A stretch of 27,813 bases of DNA. It comes from an uncultured Collinsella sp. (lineage in GTDB: Bacteria > Actinomycetota > Coriobacteriia > Coriobacteriales > Coriobacteriaceae). Positions 19,157 to 26,910 of this stretch are shown one piece after another. The stretch lies in the NCBI GenBank assembly GCA_902494605.1, contig CABUUG010000011.1, positions 1-27,813 of the forward strand, written 5' to 3'. The notes under the pieces were generated by a model, which had not been told where the DNA came from, did no database searches, and was given only the letters and a program-made list of their open reading frames with translations. The translations under genes and the position numbers were made by a program. Every line of letters starts with the position of its first letter. Position 1 is the first letter of the stretch.

Positions 19157-21154
19157 CTACTGCAGGTCCAGCTGGTCAAGGTATTCCTTGCCGTGCTCGG
19201 AGATATGGCGCTTGCGGCCTGCCTCGTCGTTGCCCAGCAAAAGGTTGAACATGGTCTCCATCTTGGTGACGTCCTCGGGCTCCACCTTGATCAGACGGCG
19301 CGTCTCGGGATTCATGGTGGTGAGCCACATCATGTCCGGATCGTTTTCACCAAGACCCTTGGAGCGGTTGATGGAACACTTCTGGTCGCCGATCTCTTTG
19401 AGGATGCCGTTCTTCTCGAGCTCGGTGTAGGCAAAGTAGGTCTTCTCTTTGCAGTTGATCTCGTAGAGCGGCGACTCGGCGATATACACGTAGCCCTCGT
19501 CGATGAGCGTGGGCACCAGGCGATAGAGCATGGTGAGCACGAGCGTGCGGATGTGATAACCATCGACGTCGGCGTCCGTACAGATGATGACTTTGTTCCA
19601 GTTGAGGTTGTCCAGGTCGAAGGCGCCGAGGTTCTTGATGCGCTTGTCTTTGATCTCCACGCCGCAGCCCAGCACGCGCATGAGGTCCATGATGATGTCG
19701 GACTTAAAGATGCGCGGATAATCCTCCTTCAGGCAGTTGAGGATCTTGCCTCGGACGGGCATGACACCCTGGAACTCGGCATCGCGCGAGGTGCGAATGG
19801 CGCCTGCTGCCGAGTCGCCCTCTACGATGTAGATCTCGCGGCGGCTCTTGTCCTTGGAGCGGCAGTCGATGAACTTCTGCACACGGTTGGCCATGTCGGT
19901 CTTCTGCTGCAGGTTGGTCTTGATGCTCTGACGCGTCTTCTCGGCGTTCTCGCGCGAGCGCTTGTTGATGAGCACCTGTTCCATGATCTTGTTGGCGGCG
20001 TCCTTGTTCTCGATCAGGTAGGTCGAGAGGCGCTCCTTAAAGAAGGCCGTCATGGCCTGCTGGATAAAGCGGTTATTGATGGCCTTCTTGGTCTGGTTTT
20101 CGTAGGACGTCTGGGTGGAGAAGCAGTTGGTCACCAGCACCAGACAGTCCTGGACGTCCTGCCACTTAATGCCGCTCTCGTTTTTGTTGTACTTGCCTTG
20201 TTGCTTGATGTAGGCATCGATGGCGCTGGTCAGAGCGCTACGGGCCGCCTTCTCGGGTGAGCCGCCGTTCTCGAGCCACGATGAGTTGTGGTAGTACTCC
20301 TGCATCATGAAGGTGCGCGAGAAGCACATACACGCGGTGATCTTTACGTTGTAGTCGGGCAGGTCCTCGCGATCGCGACCGCGACGGTCGGCCTCGATAA
20401 AGAAGGGCTCGGTAAGGTAGTCGGTACCGACCTTCTCGAGCACGTAGTCCTCGATGCCCTTGGGATAGCAAAAATCCTCTTCGGAAAACTCGCCATCGTC
20501 GCCCTCAATGCGCAGGCGGAAGGTCACGTTGGCGTTGACCACGGCCTGACGGCGCATGGTCTCGCGATACCAATCGTGGGGAATGCTAATCGAGGTAAAG
20601 ACCTCAAGATCGGGGCGCCACTTGATAGTGGTGCCGGTGCGGTCCTCGTCGCTGGGCTCAATCTCGAGTGCCTTCTTTTTGGCGCCGACGACCTTGCCCT
20701 TCTTAAAGTGCAGGGAGTACTTGTTGCCATCGCGCCAAACCGTGACGTCCATGTACTCGGAGGCGTACTGGGTCGCGCACGAGCCCAGGCCGTTGGTACC
20801 GAGCGAGAAGTCGTAGTCGCCGCCCTGGTTGTTATTGTATTTGCCGCCGGCGTAGAGCTCGCAAAAGACGAGCTCCCAGTTAAAGCGCTTCTCGGAGGGG
20901 TTCCAGTCGAGCGGGCAGCCACGGCCGTTGTCCTCTACCTGAATGGAACCATCGCGAAAGGCGGTAAGGGTGATGAGCTTGCCGTAGCCCTGGCGCGCCT
21001 CGTCAACGGCGTTGGACAGGATCTCGAAGGCGGCATGCGCGCAGCCGTCGAGCCCGTCCGAGCCAAAGATGACGGCGGGGCGCAGGCGTACGCGCTCCTC
21101 GTCCTTGAGCTGGCGGATACTGTCGTTACCATAGTTTGCGGTGTTTTTTGCCAT
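19157..21154 (-). CDS. Type IIA DNA topoisomerase subunit B (ParE/GyrB-like paralogue)
   Basis: This is a 665-residue ATPase/TOPRIM subunit, partner of the A subunit downstream. GHKL motifs are EILSNAVDEA (Glu44, Asn48, Asp51), VEDNGRG (Asp75) and an unusual ATP-lid GTNGLGSCATQYAS where GyrB has GLHGVG. The QTK lysine is Lys356 in ENQTKKAINN. TOPRIM residues are Glu445 in IVEGDSAAG and the DADVDGYHI acidic cluster (Asp527, Asp529, Asp531). SINRSKGLGEN follows. I chose the ATG at 21154 because homology begins there; longer starts to 21253 lack ribosome sites, and GGAG 16-20 nt upstream is distant. The divergent lid suggests a second topoisomerase in addition to gyrase. Confidence 0.9.
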   Translation of the reverse strand: MAKNTANYGNDSIRQLKDEERVRLRPAVIFGSDGLDGCAHAAFEILSNAVDEARQGYGKLITLTAFRDGSIQVEDNGRGCPLDWNPSEKRFNWELVFCELYAGGKYNNNQGGDYDFSLGTNGLGSCATQYASEYMDVTVWRDGNKYSLHFKKGKVVGAKKKALEIEPSDEDRTGTTIKWRPDLEVFTSISIPHDWYRETMRRQAVVNANVTFRLRIEGDDGEFSEEDFCYPKGIEDYVLEKVGTDYLTEPFFIEADRRGRDREDLPDYNVKITACMCFSRTFMMQEYYHNSSWLENGGSPEKAARSALTSAIDAYIKQQGKYNKNESGIKWQDVQDCLVLVTNCFSTQTSYENQTKKAINNRFIQQAMTAFFKERLSTYLIENKDAANKIMEQVLINKRSRENAEKTRQSIKTNLQQKTDMANRVQKFIDCRSKDKSRREIYIVEGDSAAGAIRTSRDAEFQGVMPVRGKILNCLKEDYPRIFKSDIIMDLMRVLGCGVEIKDKRIKNLGAFDLDNLNWNKVIICTDADVDGYHIRTLVLTMLYRLVPTLIDEGYVYIAESPLYEINCKEKTYFAYTELEKNGILKEIGDQKCSINRSKGLGENDPDMMWLTTMNPETRRLIKVEPEDVTKMETMFNLLLGNDEAGRKRHISEHGKEYLDQLDLQ

Positions 21155-21208
21155 ACTCGCTCTCTCGGTGCTCCTTTGCTGCGTTTTAGTCATATAGATA
21201 GTCAAGGT

Positions 21209-21237
21209 AGCATAGCCCAGCCTATAGGCGATTCCAA
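21209..21237 (-). promoter_or_regulatory. Candidate promoter of the topoisomerase operon
   Basis: On the minus strand TTGGAA (21237-21232), a 17-bp spacer and TATGCT (21214-21209) form a plausible sigma-70 promoter 55 bp before the ATG at 21154. A LexA-like box ends 16 bp upstream of its -35. Confidence 0.4.
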
Positions 21238-21253
21238 CCAACACGAAATCCAT

Positions 21254-21267
21254 CGAACAATCGTTCG
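21254..21267. promoter_or_regulatory. Perfect LexA-box sequence upstream of the topoisomerase operon
   Basis: CGAAC-AATC-GTTCG (21254-21267) matches the Gram-positive LexA (DinR) consensus at all ten conserved bases. It is nested in a larger dyad, CCATCGAA (21250-21257) and TTCGATGG (21271-21278). It lies 100 bp before the ParE-like start codon and upstream of the candidate -35, not over it. SOS control is inferred from the match alone. Confidence 0.5.
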
Positions 21268-21286
21268 GAATTCGATGGAGATTCGT

Positions 21287-21323
21287 TTACTCGGACAAAA
21301 CCGAGTCGGTTTTGTCCGAGTAA
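21287..21323. repeat. 37-bp near-perfect palindrome
   Basis: TTACTCGGACAAAACCGA (21287-21304) and its exact reverse complement (21306-21323) flank a single G. It lies midway between the divergent topoisomerase operon and the XRE gene. There is no T-tract, so a terminator is unlikely. A large operator, a cruciform or the scar of a palindromic element are possible. Confidence 0.75.
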
Positions 21324-21385
21324 GTTTGAATAGCGAATCGAAGTTGTTGTGTCCGCATGGCGATGACGAACATGATTTTCATAAT

Positions 21386-21452
21386 GACAGATATAGTTGA
21401 CATCTTCTGATGGATGCAATATATTTCTGTCATGTTGCAACGGATATCTGTC
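21386..21452 (+). promoter_or_regulatory. Consensus promoter with three repressor-site repeats
   Basis: TTGACA (21397-21402), 17 bp, TATATT (21420-21425) is a near-ideal sigma-70 promoter for the XRE-membrane-protein operon. GACAGATAT lies just before the -35 (21386-21394). Its inverted form overlaps and follows the -10 (ATTTCTGTC, 21423-21431) and recurs at 21444-21452 (ATATCTGTC). The layout fits autorepression by the HTH protein encoded at 21474. Confidence 0.65.
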
Positions 21453-21473
21453 CATTACTACGAAAGGAACTCC

Positions 21474-21704
21474 ATGCCGGGCAAAAGGAACCTACGCATG
21501 AAGGCGGCGCGCGCGGCGGTTGGCCTTTCGCAAGCTGACCTGGCCGAGGCCGTGGGCGTTACGCGCCAGACCATCGGCTTGATCGAGGCGGGCGGCTACA
21601 ACCCCACGCTCAATTTGTGCGTGGCAATCTGTAAAGCGCTACGCGTTACGTTGAACGACTTGTTTTGGGAAGACGAGAGCGACGTCGACCCTGACGCTCT
21701 TTAG
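21474..21704 (+). CDS. Small XRE/Cro-type repressor
   Basis: This 76-residue protein is almost entirely an HTH_3 domain: MKAARAAVGLSQADLAEAVG, VTRQTIGLIEAGGYNPTLNL, ICKALRVTLNDLFWEDE. It is of the YgzD/PlcR-N short family that pairs with a membrane protein. AAAGGA precedes the ATG at 21474; an internal Met (MKAARAA, 21498) could also start. It is 9 bp from the membrane-protein gene, so both form an operon. Three related half-sites over its promoter suggest that it represses itself. Confidence 0.9.
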   Translation: MPGKRNLRMKAARAAVGLSQADLAEAVGVTRQTIGLIEAGGYNPTLNLCVAICKALRVTLNDLFWEDESDVDPDAL

Positions 21705-21713
21705 GAGTTCGCT

Positions 21714-22298
21714 ATGAAATTTGAAGATTTAAAACTCGTGCAAAAGTGGCGTGAATATGCCGGCCCAAAGGATGAGCGCCTGGAGGCCGAGAGCGCGAAG
21801 ATCTACAAGATTGGTTTCGTGCTGCTTTCGTTTGGCATGTTGATGATCTTTTTCTACCAGTTTATAGCTCGACAGGTTGCGTGGGTTCACAGCGACGCCA
21901 GTGAAATGCCGCATGGCTTTGCAACGCCGTTCGAGGCAGCCATGTATTTGTGGCTCGTTCTCGTGATGTTGATTTGCGCAGGACTGCAAACGCGGAAGGG
22001 CTATGTCGATACCAATCGTTTTGGGCAAACCGAGCATCTTCCTGTTGGATATTTCCTGCTTGTCAGCGGTCTTAGCGGCGCCGCGTTCGCTCTTGTTATT
22101 GCCGCAATGCGCTGTATCGCTGAGGCGCAGATCGTACCGCTCGAAAGCGTCTTTTGGTTGGCGAACCTGGCCACGGGCGTGTTCTGCGGTGCGACGATTT
22201 TCGCGGCCACGTTTGCTGCCCTGTGCGCAACGTTTTTCACGGCGAAAAGACGCCGTGCCAAGCTCGAGGTAGAACTCGACTCCTCTGACGACATCTAA
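21714..22298 (+). CDS. Four-helix membrane protein, DUF6773-like
   Basis: This 194-residue integral membrane protein has a charged cytosolic N-terminus (MKFEDLKLVQKWREYAGPKDERLEAE). Helices lie near 32-52, 74-91, 111-132 and 150-176, and a basic then acidic tail follows (AKRRRAKLEVELDSSDDI). It is co-transcribed with the XRE repressor. Pairs of a short XRE regulator and a DUF3169/DUF6773-type membrane protein are common in gut Firmicutes and Coriobacteria; no biochemical role is established. The start follows AGGAG, 6 nt upstream. Assignment to DUF6773 is from general resemblance. Confidence 0.8.
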   Translation: MKFEDLKLVQKWREYAGPKDERLEAESAKIYKIGFVLLSFGMLMIFFYQFIARQVAWVHSDASEMPHGFATPFEAAMYLWLVLVMLICAGLQTRKGYVDTNRFGQTEHLPVGYFLLVSGLSGAAFALVIAAMRCIAEAQIVPLESVFWLANLATGVFCGATIFAATFAALCATFFTAKRRRAKLEVELDSSDDI

Positions 22299-22303
22299 TG
22301 CGT

Positions 22304-22339
22304 AATGGGCTGGCTCTGGGTATTCAGAACCAGCCCATT
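22304..22339. terminator. Bidirectional terminator-like hairpin
   Basis: AATGGGCTGG (22304-22313) and CCAGCCCATT (22330-22339) pair perfectly. TCTG and CAGA extend the stem inside, past one mismatch. It lies between convergent genes, 5 bp after the membrane-protein stop and 49 bp from the surface-protein stop. Confidence 0.7.
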
Positions 22340-22387
22340 TGATGTTCGATGAGCCGAGTCGGCGCCTCTCACAAAAGTAACTAGGAG

Positions 22388-25300
22388 CTAGCGAGGCCTA
22401 TCCGAATTGGCCTCATTGGCGGTGTCGATCTCGAGCGCCGTGCGGCGGGCACTGTAGGCGACGAGGCCGGCGCCTGCCGCGGCGAGTGCTGCAGCGGCTG
22501 CCGTGAGGGGAGCGTTGGCATCGCCCGTGCCCGCAAGCGCGCCCGCTTTTCCGGAGCGCTTGTTATTGCCGTGGTCCTTGCCACTGCCGGAGCTGCTTCC
22601 GCCGGAGCCGCCGCCCTCGTCAGTACCGCCGCCACTTGAGCCACCATCGCCGTCCGCCGTCATCGGGGCGTCGTGAAGCCCTGTGGCGTCCGCGCTGTCG
22701 CATACGCCGACCTGAACTTCTGAGCGTTCGCATGCCGCGTCGGGCACGTGGAGCTCGTGCAGTACAGCACCCAGCGCCGAGTTCGCGCCCGGTCGAATTT
22801 CTTCGAGCGTTACGGGATCGAGCGCCGCCAGATTACGCGCCTTCGCATACAGCGTTACGCGTTTGCCCACTTCGTCGCTCCAACTCTCGGGGATGGCGAA
22901 GCTCATACGGAACTGTGCCGTGCAACCCGGTGCCAGCACGGCGTTGCCGTTGTCGGCTACCAGCGGGTGCGTTGCAAAACGTGCGCCCAGCGTCTCGAGC
23001 GCGTACTTCACGTGTGCCATATCGTTGGCCGAAGCGTCCTCGGCAAGCTCTGGATCGTAGATCGAAGCCATGCGTGCGTTCACTCCGAATCCGATGGATG
23101 CGCTGGAGAACGGCTGGCTGGAGCCCTCTCGGTACAGATCGATCGTGCCAGCGGTCAGCAAGGTGTTGCCGTCGTTTCGCACCGTGACCATGAAGGATTC
23201 GCCTGCTGCTCCGGGCACCACCGCGCCCGAGGTAGCGACCGCGCCCGTCGGAGTGACACACGCCACCAAGGGCACTTCGATGCCGTGCAACTCTGCCTCG
23301 CTCTTCTCCGCGCTCACAATGTGCGTGGCGAGCGCGGAGAGCATGCTCCCCGACGTCAAAAATGTCGTTATCTGATCGACGGGATGGTCCAGCTCGCACA
23401 TCACGAACGGCTCCGTAAACAGATCGCCTGCCAAGGTGCTGGCGAAGATGCGGAAGTGCTTGCCCATCACTGCTACCGGGTTGCCTTCTTCGTCGTAGGT
23501 TTGTCCCACCTTGCCATCGGTGTTCTCTACATAGAGCACGCACCTGCCGTTGTTGCTTACGCTGAACGACGCCGGGCCACAGCCCGCGGCGCCCACGGGC
23601 TCCGATGCAAATGCCGTCGCGCCTCGTGTCCAAGTAATATGCTGCAGTTGCTCGTTGACGGTTGCCAAAAAGCCCGTGTGCTGCGGCCACGGCACCGCGT
23701 GGGGTACTGTGGCATCTGGCGACATAACGCCCCAACCCGCGATGGACTGGCCGATCACGGCGTACGACGCGCAGCCACAACCGTCTGTGGTCTCGTATGC
23801 AACGGGCACCACCATTTTGCCGTTGATATTCTCGGGCGCACCCAGCTCGATGCTCGACGGTGCTTGCGGAAAGCGGAGAACTTGACGGAACGTCAGGCTA
23901 TCGCCCGAAACGTCCGACCACAGGGTAAAGCACTCCAGCGCAACCTCAGCCTCGCTGCCGAGCGCCTTTTCTGCGGTGGTTCCGCGGCGGTGGAGGTAGG
24001 CACCCGACAGGCGCCCGTCGACCAGCGTCTTGCCCACCGTGATACGCGGGCACTGCAGGCAATGGCAGCCATCCTCCTGAAGGTGGCCGCGCGAGATGCT
24101 GCGCCACGACGTGTGCGACATCACGCGAACTCCGTCGTTGCTTATGCGCAGGCGCACAACGGACAGTATGCCGGCTGTGCTTGCCGTATCGAAAAGGGTG
24201 TTGTCGCCGTCAGGGCGCTCGCCCGAGACCAGCAGCACGTAAGCGTCCTGGTTTTCTCTTCCGTCCGTATATTCCACTACGTCGAAGTCGTAATCGAATA
24301 TGCCGTCGCGCTCCACGTCGCCCTCGCCAAACCCAAGGGGAAAGTCCACGGGCATGGGGGCAGACCACGTGCCGTTTGCCTTTGTGTGCACCACCAGGCG
24401 CGAGCGGCCATTGTCGCCGTAGCGCACCGAGGCGATACGGAACAGGCATTCTACGCCGGCAATCATTGCCAGCTTCATGTGAGCTTCGCTGAGCACGCCA
24501 GTAAACAGCACGTTGTCGCTCGAGGGCTTGATGCCGCCACGCTCGTCCTCCGACACGCCGGCAGAATTGGCGTTGGGCTCCGCAACGGCGTTCGTCGCCT
24601 GCCCGATATAGGTGTACTCATACATCGGTTCGGCGTTTTCGTCGTTTCCCATCAGTGCGTGGACGAAATGCTCAACCTGTCCCGTGTCGTCGCTTTCTGC
24701 ATCCGCCTCGAGCTCAATGCGCGTGACCGCTTGATTCCAATCGCGCACGACGGGCGCGACGTTTACGACAGCGGCCTTAACCTCGGCGCGTGCGAGCAGC
24801 TCGGCGTTGGTGACGATGGTGGCCGATGCGATAAATTGCGGCACGCCGCCCGCCTCGATGTTGCTGGGCGTGCCGAAGTGGGCATCCAACGTGTAAGGCG
24901 TATCTCCACCCAATGCGAGCTCAGAGCGCTGGAGCACATACTGGTTGCCATTGTTCACCGACATATTCCACGAATCGAGGAGTGTGGGCCACGACCCCGA
25001 CCAAGCCTTGGTGGTCCACTTGAACATTACGAACTGGAGTATCACATCGACATCGACGTCTGCACCTACGCGCAGTCGCGGAAGCTGGTGTCCATCTGCC
25101 TTCTCGTACCCAATGAACAGCGTGAGGGATGCGGCGCCGCGCACGGCAGACGAAGCGACGCCTGCAACGCCGGCGCCAAAGGTGACGGCAAGCCCGATCT
25201 GGATGGTGAACGAGCCCGAGGTGTTTGAATAGTCGAGCGAAATGTTTTTAAAAAACGCCGCGCCGCTGCCGTGCGTGTGGGCGCCCACGGCGAGCGCCAG

Positions 25301-26755
25301 CTTCGCCAGCACCCAGGGGTTGACGTTTAGGAAAAACGGCACCGGTCCTAGGGTAAACTGCTCGGTCCAATTGAGGTCGGTTCTTACTTGAAAGAGTGCC
25401 TTAATATTGCCGTATGCGGGGTCGTTGTTGTTGCCCCAGGTTTTGCCCACCCAATCGTAGGCGAGCGAGCCGTACAGCTGTGTGGCGATATCCATCGTGA
25501 ACAGCAGCGTGCAGTGGTGACGAAGCAGCTTAGTGTTTCTTGGATCGGTTCCCGAACCGGCACTCATACTCTTGTACTGATTCCACTTCCCCTCCATCTC
25601 GTCGAGGTAGCGGTTTGCCTGCTTGGCGCCCGACTCGCGCGGCGATTTCTTCCAGTACTCCGGATCCGGATTGCCTGAATCGTTCATGTAGCCGACCGGT
25701 TTGTATCCTCCGCCAAACAGCACGTACCCGGCAAAAGAGAAATCGAACAAAATGGGGAATGAGGGCATCCAGCACGTGAACTTATTGCCGCCGATGCCGG
25801 GAAACGCCGCCGGGAAATCAAACGGAGTGATCTCTTGGTCCATGGTAGTGGGGACGATAGTGGTCGATCCGGATTCCGCCTTTGCCGCCGGCGCGGTGAC
25901 AACGGCCATGGGGGAGGAGAGCGTGTAGGTTTTGCCCTGATAGTCGAGAACAAAGCGCAACTTGCACCCTTCTTCCAGAAGGCCCGATGCCGCATCGAGG
26001 AACTTGTCTTCAAGCGTGAACGTTGCCAGATTATTCGCACCCGATGCGCTGGCCTTGATCTGGCCGATCTGTGTGACGGTTTCAGGTGAGCTGCCCGTGG
26101 CGGGCAATACCTTGTTGACGCACAGCGTTGCCTGTCCACCCTGTGGCAGATGGGCCTGCACGGTAAAGGCGTGCGTGTCGGGCTGGTCGTTTGCTGCTTC
26201 GTCCGCTGGCATTGCCATAAACGTGGCGTCGGCGTACTGGATGTCCCATTCGTCGAATGTGAGCTGGCGAAAGTACGGTTCGCCATCGGAGAGCGGACGT
26301 GTGGGTGCGGTAATGGCGGTGCCGCCTTGGACACGCGCGAGGGGAATCTCGACATCGCGGTAGCCCGCCATGCTAATGGAGATGCCGCCGTTAAAGTCGT
26401 ACGCGTCGAGAAGCGTTGCCTCGTCTACGTAGCCTTCCGAAAGCGGCGCGACCTCAAAGATGGCGGTGCCTTCGTCATCGGTTGTGGCAGCGAGTTGCTT
26501 GCCTGCGGCGTAGCGCGACGTGAGCGTGACCTTGGCGCCTGCGATGGGCGTATTCTTGTTGGCAACGTCGACCACGACCACACCGAACATGGTGCGCGAG
26601 AGAACGAGCACCCTGAAGGGGTCTTTTTCATCGGCATAGGCTTCGGTGGGCGCGAACGGCAATATGAAGGCGTTTGCGCTTCCCGGCACGCGCGGCAACA
26701 TAATGCTCGCTAACGAGGACGCTCCGGCGACAAGTAACGAACGGCGATCAAGCAT
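22388..26755 (-). CDS. Very large Tat-exported surface protein with LAGTG sorting-type tail
   Basis: The product has 1455 residues. The N-terminus MLDRRSLLVAGASSLASIML is a twin-arginine signal (RR at 4-5) with likely cleavage near residues 27-42 (GSANA or EAYA). A carboxypeptidase-regulatory/Ig-like segment follows (GVVVVDVANKNTPIAGAKVT, about 60-150), then a long extracellular region without a family I recognise. It includes DGCHCLQCP and TTDGCGCASY Cys clusters, and a CARDB-like domain (FMVTVRNDGNTLLTAGTIDL) near 1190-1300. A Gly/Ser spacer (about 1365-1404) leads to LAGTG (1407-1411), a hydrophobic helix and ARR. LAxTG is the motif of class E sortases of actinobacteria. GGGAG precedes the ATG at 26755. 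The tail after ARR is longer than usual (17 residues). Confidence 0.88.
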   Translation of the reverse strand: MLDRRSLLVAGASSLASIMLPRVPGSANAFILPFAPTEAYADEKDPFRVLVLSRTMFGVVVVDVANKNTPIAGAKVTLTSRYAAGKQLAATTDDEGTAIFEVAPLSEGYVDEATLLDAYDFNGGISISMAGYRDVEIPLARVQGGTAITAPTRPLSDGEPYFRQLTFDEWDIQYADATFMAMPADEAANDQPDTHAFTVQAHLPQGGQATLCVNKVLPATGSSPETVTQIGQIKASASGANNLATFTLEDKFLDAASGLLEEGCKLRFVLDYQGKTYTLSSPMAVVTAPAAKAESGSTTIVPTTMDQEITPFDFPAAFPGIGGNKFTCWMPSFPILFDFSFAGYVLFGGGYKPVGYMNDSGNPDPEYWKKSPRESGAKQANRYLDEMEGKWNQYKSMSAGSGTDPRNTKLLRHHCTLLFTMDIATQLYGSLAYDWVGKTWGNNNDPAYGNIKALFQVRTDLNWTEQFTLGPVPFFLNVNPWVLAKLALAVGAHTHGSGAAFFKNISLDYSNTSGSFTIQIGLAVTFGAGVAGVASSAVRGAASLTLFIGYEKADGHQLPRLRVGADVDVDVILQFVMFKWTTKAWSGSWPTLLDSWNMSVNNGNQYVLQRSELALGGDTPYTLDAHFGTPSNIEAGGVPQFIASATIVTNAELLARAEVKAAVVNVAPVVRDWNQAVTRIELEADAESDDTGQVEHFVHALMGNDENAEPMYEYTYIGQATNAVAEPNANSAGVSEDERGGIKPSSDNVLFTGVLSEAHMKLAMIAGVECLFRIASVRYGDNGRSRLVVHTKANGTWSAPMPVDFPLGFGEGDVERDGIFDYDFDVVEYTDGRENQDAYVLLVSGERPDGDNTLFDTASTAGILSVVRLRISNDGVRVMSHTSWRSISRGHLQEDGCHCLQCPRITVGKTLVDGRLSGAYLHRRGTTAEKALGSEAEVALECFTLWSDVSGDSLTFRQVLRFPQAPSSIELGAPENINGKMVVPVAYETTDGCGCASYAVIGQSIAGWGVMSPDATVPHAVPWPQHTGFLATVNEQLQHITWTRGATAFASEPVGAAGCGPASFSVSNNGRCVLYVENTDGKVGQTYDEEGNPVAVMGKHFRIFASTLAGDLFTEPFVMCELDHPVDQITTFLTSGSMLSALATHIVSAEKSEAELHGIEVPLVACVTPTGAVATSGAVVPGAAGESFMVTVRNDGNTLLTAGTIDLYREGSSQPFSSASIGFGVNARMASIYDPELAEDASANDMAHVKYALETLGARFATHPLVADNGNAVLAPGCTAQFRMSFAIPESWSDEVGKRVTLYAKARNLAALDPVTLEEIRPGANSALGAVLHELHVPDAACERSEVQVGVCDSADATGLHDAPMTADGDGGSSGGGTDEGGGSGGSSSGSGKDHGNNKRSGKAGALAGTGDANAPLTAAAAALAAAGAGLVAYSARRTALEIDTANEANSDRPR

Positions 26756-26910
26756 CTTGGGCTCCCATCCCGCAAATATCGGTGGAAATAATCCAATTTT
26801 GCGAGAAGGCGCCCCGTGGCGGTAGTGCCATTCAAGGGTCAAAATGTCCAAATTGATTGAGCGAAGCGCCGGGTTCCGGAACGCGTTCGATGCGCTTGGC
26901 GGCCCGGTCG

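Noticed and set aside
22748..25228. 826-codon plus-strand frame inside the large surface protein gene
   Set aside because: Low-complexity antisense reading rich in His, Arg and Ala; the surface protein has signal, domains and sorting tail.
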